Source: Crotophaga sulcirostris
Lineage: Eukaryota > Chordata > Aves > Cuculiformes > Crotophagidae
Assembly: GCA_013397455.1 (NCBI GenBank)
Contig: VYZB01000211.1
Coordinates: 1,447,796 to 1,511,795 of the forward strand
DNA: 64,000 nucleotides
Direction: 5' to 3'
In this document: positions 60,915 through 64,000 of the stretch, piece by piece
Position numbering within the stretch: position 1 is the stretch's first letter
How the letters are laid out: every line of letters begins with the position of its first letter
The notes under the pieces: generated by a model
Seen by the model: only the letters and a program-made list of their open reading frames with translations
Told to the model about the DNA's origin: nothing
Database searches by the model: none
Made by a program: the position numbers and the translations under genes

Positions 60915-61329
60915 ATCATCTCCCACAGGAGGACAGGCTGAGACAGTTGGGGTTGTTCAGCCTAGAGAAGAGAAGACCCCAGGGAGACCTTTTAACAGCC
61001 TTCCAGTACTTTAAGGTGGCCTGCAGGGAAGATGAGGAGGGGCTCTCTATCAGGGAGCATAGTGATAGTGTGAAGGTAGATGGTTTTAAGCGGAAAGCAG
61101 GGAGTTTTAGATTAGATATTAGGAAGAAATTTTTTTACTGTAAGGGTGGTGAGGCACTGGCACAGGTTGCCCAGAGAAGTTGTGGATGCCCCATCCACTG
61201 AGGTGTTCAAAGTCAGGCTTGATGAGGCTTTGAGCACCCTGATGCAGTGGAAGGTGTCCCGGCCCATGGCAGGGGCGTTGGAACTGGATGATCTTTATAG
61301 TCCCTTCCAACCCAAATCATTCTATGATC
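60915..61329 (+). mobile_element. CR1 LINE 3' fragment with ORF2 C-terminus
   Basis: Plus-strand CR1 from about caaacatcatctcccacagg to aatcattctatgatc. The frames at 60848-61201 and 61146-61397 are two halves of the ORF2 C-terminal domain ([34 protein letters not shown]) split by a frameshift in the a/t run at about 61129-61140. Confidence 0.95.
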
Positions 61330-61350
61330 ACAACTATACTACTCTCTCTT

Positions 61351-61379
61351 TTTGTTGTTGTTGTTGTTGTTGTTGTTGT
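61351..61379 (+). repeat. (GTT)n microsatellite
   Basis: About nine GTT units following a short T run, 20 bp after the CR1 end. Confidence 0.9.
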
Positions 61380-62443
61380 CATTTCTGTTGGATTTAATTC
61401 TACATTGTCTGTATCATCCTCCTCAACCAAGAGGAAGATAATGCAGAAAAAAAAGCTTCCTCAGCTACTCAATCTGTGCTATAAACTAAGGGTAGATTCC
61501 AGCTTAGCTAACAATAGCTATCTAATGTTTAACTTTCAACACATGTTAACATTTAATTTTAACACTTTTAACTAAATCTAACAGTCGAAGGCTCCCTCTG
61601 TAGTCACAGAAAAAGTCAACCAACTCCAGACAGCAATTTATCCTCTTTTAAGATCTATACCTGTGACTGGTGGGAGGAAACACCTTTTGGAGATCTCTCT
61701 GTCTATCACTGCTGATAGAGGACATCCAGGCAACCAGGCTAAACCAGATCCCTGACTGCAGTAACTGAACATAGGGGAAATGACTTTCACCCTCGCAGTC
61801 TCAAAAGGTGACAGAACTACTTGGCACTTGGAAGAGAACAACCTAGAGGAAACATCATTTGCACAAAATATTTAGTAATTCAGTTCCTTGGGAGTCAAAG
61901 AAGGAGGATGCAGACACAGGTCAAGGACCTCCAGTGGAATGATCTTTAGTATGTACACCTAAGACCTACTCCCCAAAAGAGTTGATAGTTTCCTGGTGAA
62001 GCATGCTTGGCACTTAACATCTTTTCTGATGTTTCCCTGCTCAGAGCAGGTGAGGGACATCTGCCACCACCACCACACCTTCCTGTGGTGTGCACAGAAG
62101 GGACCAAGGGACTTGTTTCTGACTGGTCCCCACTGACAACATGAAGTCTTTGGCAACTGCTGCCATAAACTCAATGTAACAGGATCATGCAGATTGCTGG
62201 AGTCTGCACAGAAGGTAAAGAAGAATTAAGTATCAATGTACTCAACAAGTATTTCCACTTTTCTGCAGCATGGCAGGGGTACTTTTGAGTAGAAAACAGG
62301 AGAAATAGGCTAAGAGGCAACTCTCAAACTATGGTGATTTGCTGCAGTTCCTTTAACAAACTGCACTTGATCCAGCTCCTCTGGCTTCTTTCCATCACAT
62401 TTTATCAACTTACTCAAAGTGAGCATTAAAAGCTTTTCACTAC
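61380..62443. other. Intron sequence
   Basis: No repeat or exon recognised. Confidence 0.45.
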
Positions 62444-62582
62444 CTTGCTACATTTGTTACTGCTGACCAGATATAATTGCCAAGCAAGATACTCATCTGC
62501 CAGAGCCTGCTCATGTCTGCAACTGCATAGGTCATGTCCCGAAAAAGTTCAAAGTCAAAATTTTCCAGGTTTCTAATTCCCA
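62444..62582 (-). CDS. Internal coding exon (45 codons plus split codons)
   Basis: Acceptor tgtgtgtgtgtgacttcag, donor GCAAG|GTAGTG. 139 bases taking two bases and leaving two. It reads GIRNLENFDFELFRDMTYAV, ADMSRLWQMSILLGNYIWSA, VTNVA. The only open frame, strongly protein-like and helical. The acceptor's pyrimidine tract is a short GT repeat. Phase fits the exons on both sides. Confidence 0.87.
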
Positions 62583-62842
62583 CTGAAGTCACACACACAC
62601 ACAAGACAACTGAATGGCACAGAAAAATGGAGTTGAAAACCAGAGATGCAGCAGAGCCACCACCTGCCCCAGAACAAGTTTCACTTCTGAAATTATCTGA
62701 GCAGTCTGGGGAATTTCTTGGTCCTATTTTCAAAAACATGTGCCTGAAAAACAAAGCCATCCATGATCACCAGTGAAAATATAAGTGATTCCCAAAACAC
62801 ATGCCAGCCCTCGGACTCCCGATGCTGCCTCCCCTCTCCCAC

Positions 62843-62995
62843 CCACTCCTTCCCTTAAAGATGCACGGAAGTACAAAATCCTGTTCAGGGCTCCTTGAGG
62901 AAATTCTTTGTCCGTGATGTTTTCTCTAAAAACAGTCCACAACTGAACTTTCTTTTTTACTTCCAACGTAGCGGGATTCAATTTCAGCGCCCCAG
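62843..62995 (-). CDS. Internal coding exon (50 codons), most 5' exon in the window
   Basis: Acceptor ccttcccctctgattcacacagcag with a good pyrimidine tract (a start three bases upstream is also possible). It reads LKLNPATLEVKKKVQLWTVF, RENITDKEFPQGALNRILYF, RASLREGV. The donor TGG|GTGGGA is chosen because it leaves one base, which the next exon requires. GGA|GTGGGT two codons earlier looks as good but breaks phase. Confidence 0.8.
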
Positions 62996-63629
62996 CTGCT
63001 GTGTGAATCAGAGGGGAAGGAGTAAGCTTTGAAGTACAGACACAGAGGGGCTGCCGCGCAGGACACTGGGAGCTTCGCTACACAAAGCACCAGCACCACT
63101 GAACCGCAGGGACCAAACCATTAGAGCACATCACAGAAAACACCTCAGCCATGGAACCAGTCCTGGGCAAGTCAGTCTTGCCTGAAGACATCTGAACATA
63201 TACAGTAATGCAGACAAAAAAAAAAAAAAAAAAAGCCAAGCATTTAAACGCTTTGATGGCATCTTCAGCCAAAAGTGTGACTCGAAGAAGTCTACTTTTT
63301 GCATTTTTTGTTCAGCTGTACGTGTTATGTCATAAGTTAAGCACTGTGTCAGTAGCTAAAGTCACTTGATAGCCTACTAAAGCTTTGTTAAGCATGAGGA
63401 TTTGCATGCTATTATTAACATCATAAAGTTTCCAGACTTCTGCAAAAACCTCCCTGCTTCCATTAAACTCTTAATACTGGTTTTTCCTCTTTTTTTCCTG
63501 CTTTTTTCGTGGTTTTTTTTTTTAAATCTCAGTAGCCAACCAGATAGCATGGCATTTCTCCTTTCCCACCCTCACTGCTGTTGCACTGAGAGCCCTCTCC
63601 TGCGCGTGACAGTTGCTCAAAAACCTCCT
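62996..63629. other. Intron sequence with a poly-A run
   Basis: A run of 19-20 A lies at about 63217-63234. No exon is recognised, so the next upstream exon is probably outside the window. Confidence 0.45.
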
Positions 63630-64000
63630 CTCATAGAGCCATAAAGGTTAGAAAAAATCTCAAAGATCATAAAAGTCCAACTGTAAGCCAAACATCACCA
63701 CACCTACTAAACCATGTCCCAAAGTGCCACATCTACATGCTTTTTGAACACCTCCAGGGAAGGAGACTCCACCACTTCCCTGGGCAGCCTCTTTCAACGC
63801 TTCACCGCTCTGTCAGTAAAGAAATTTTTCTAATATCTAACCTAAACCTCCCCTGGTGCAACTTGAGGCCATTTTCCTCTTATCCTATCACTTGTCCCTT
63901 GGGAGAAGAGACCAGCACCCACCTCACCGCAAGCTCCTTTCAGGTAGTTGTAGAAAGCAATGAGGTCTCCCCTCAGCCTCCTGTTCTCCAGACTAAACAA
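63630..64000 (-). mobile_element. CR1 LINE 3' part, runs off the window
   Basis: Minus-strand CR1 from tcatagagccataaaggtta through tctaacctaaacctcccctg to gcctcctgttctccagacta. It is cut by the window edge. Confidence 0.95.

Larger units (their letters stand above)
26960..62998 (-). other. Multi-exon protein gene, unassigned (3' part)
   Basis: The exons listed separately define a minus-strand gene running from above 63.0 kb down to about 26.96 kb. Evidence is a set of short open segments with splice sites on both sides whose codon phases agree in long runs: 62995 to 54832, 48135 to 43058, 39620 to 39001, and 30260 to the stop. Introns range from 73 bp to many kb and carry most of the CR1 copies. 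Residues look like packed amphipathic helices (for example FELFRDMTYAVADMSRLW). No clear catalytic motif is visible. The 5' end is outside the window. Some central joins do not keep phase, so the model is incomplete. I do not recognise the family; a protein search of the exons would decide it. Confidence 0.8.

Noticed and set aside
26960..63000. Orientation bias of intronic CR1 copies (about 12 antisense to 6 sense)
   Set aside because: The gene-free left part shows a similar plus:minus ratio (about 9 to 5), so the bias is not tied to the gene at these numbers.
1..64000. CRISPR arrays, operons, tRNA or rRNA genes
   Set aside because: No regularly spaced direct repeats, no ribosome-binding-site-led gene runs and no cloverleaf or rRNA sequence were seen. 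The DNA is vertebrate.

Overview
The window is bird nuclear DNA. It is A+T-rich and non-operonic, and it carries about thirty pieces of CR1 LINE retrotransposon on both strands. Many of these end in the CR1 3' motif (attctatgattctatg on the sense strand). There is also one solo LTR of a type I recognise from bird endogenous retroviruses. No tRNA, rRNA, CRISPR array or bacterial gene structure is visible, and most long open frames are CR1 remains or chance.

Right part, about 26.9 to 63.0 kb: a multi-exon protein gene on the minus strand. It is the only convincing host gene and it is visible only as separate short exons. The best block is 62995-62843, 62582-62444, 59394-59265, 56369-56181 and 55374-55317. 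Each has an acceptor, a donor and an open frame, and the codon phases fit from one exon to the next. A second block at the 3' end (30260-30049, 29305-29257, 29183-29094, 28797-28720, 27264 onward) also keeps phase and ends in a stop codon and an AATAAA signal. Further exon candidates lie between the blocks (48.1, 47.3, 43.1, 41.2, 39.6, 39.0, 36.8 and 35.2 kb), and some joins there do not fit, so exons are missing or wrongly bounded. The predicted product is a large, mostly helical protein whose 5' end lies beyond the window. I could not assign it to a named gene.

Left part, 1 to 26.9 kb: gene-poor DNA downstream of that gene. It holds CR1 fragments, a CR1 nested inside an older CR1 (10.5-11.9 kb), a 1134-bp solo LTR flanked by a 5-bp duplication (24.6-25.7 kb), and one complex non-repeat stretch near 13.1-13.6 kb that could be a conserved element or an exon.

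The most unusual structures are chimeric CR1 units inside the introns. Two different non-CR1 heads (X, about 215-230 bp; Y, about 280 bp) are each joined to the front of a CR1 tail, and each chimera occurs twice in the window with the same head-tail junction. X copies are at 35.5-36.0 kb (minus) and 42.0-42.4 kb (plus). Y copies are at 39.9-40.6 kb and 50.7-51.3 kb (both plus). They could be SINE-like families carried by CR1 tails, or local duplications.
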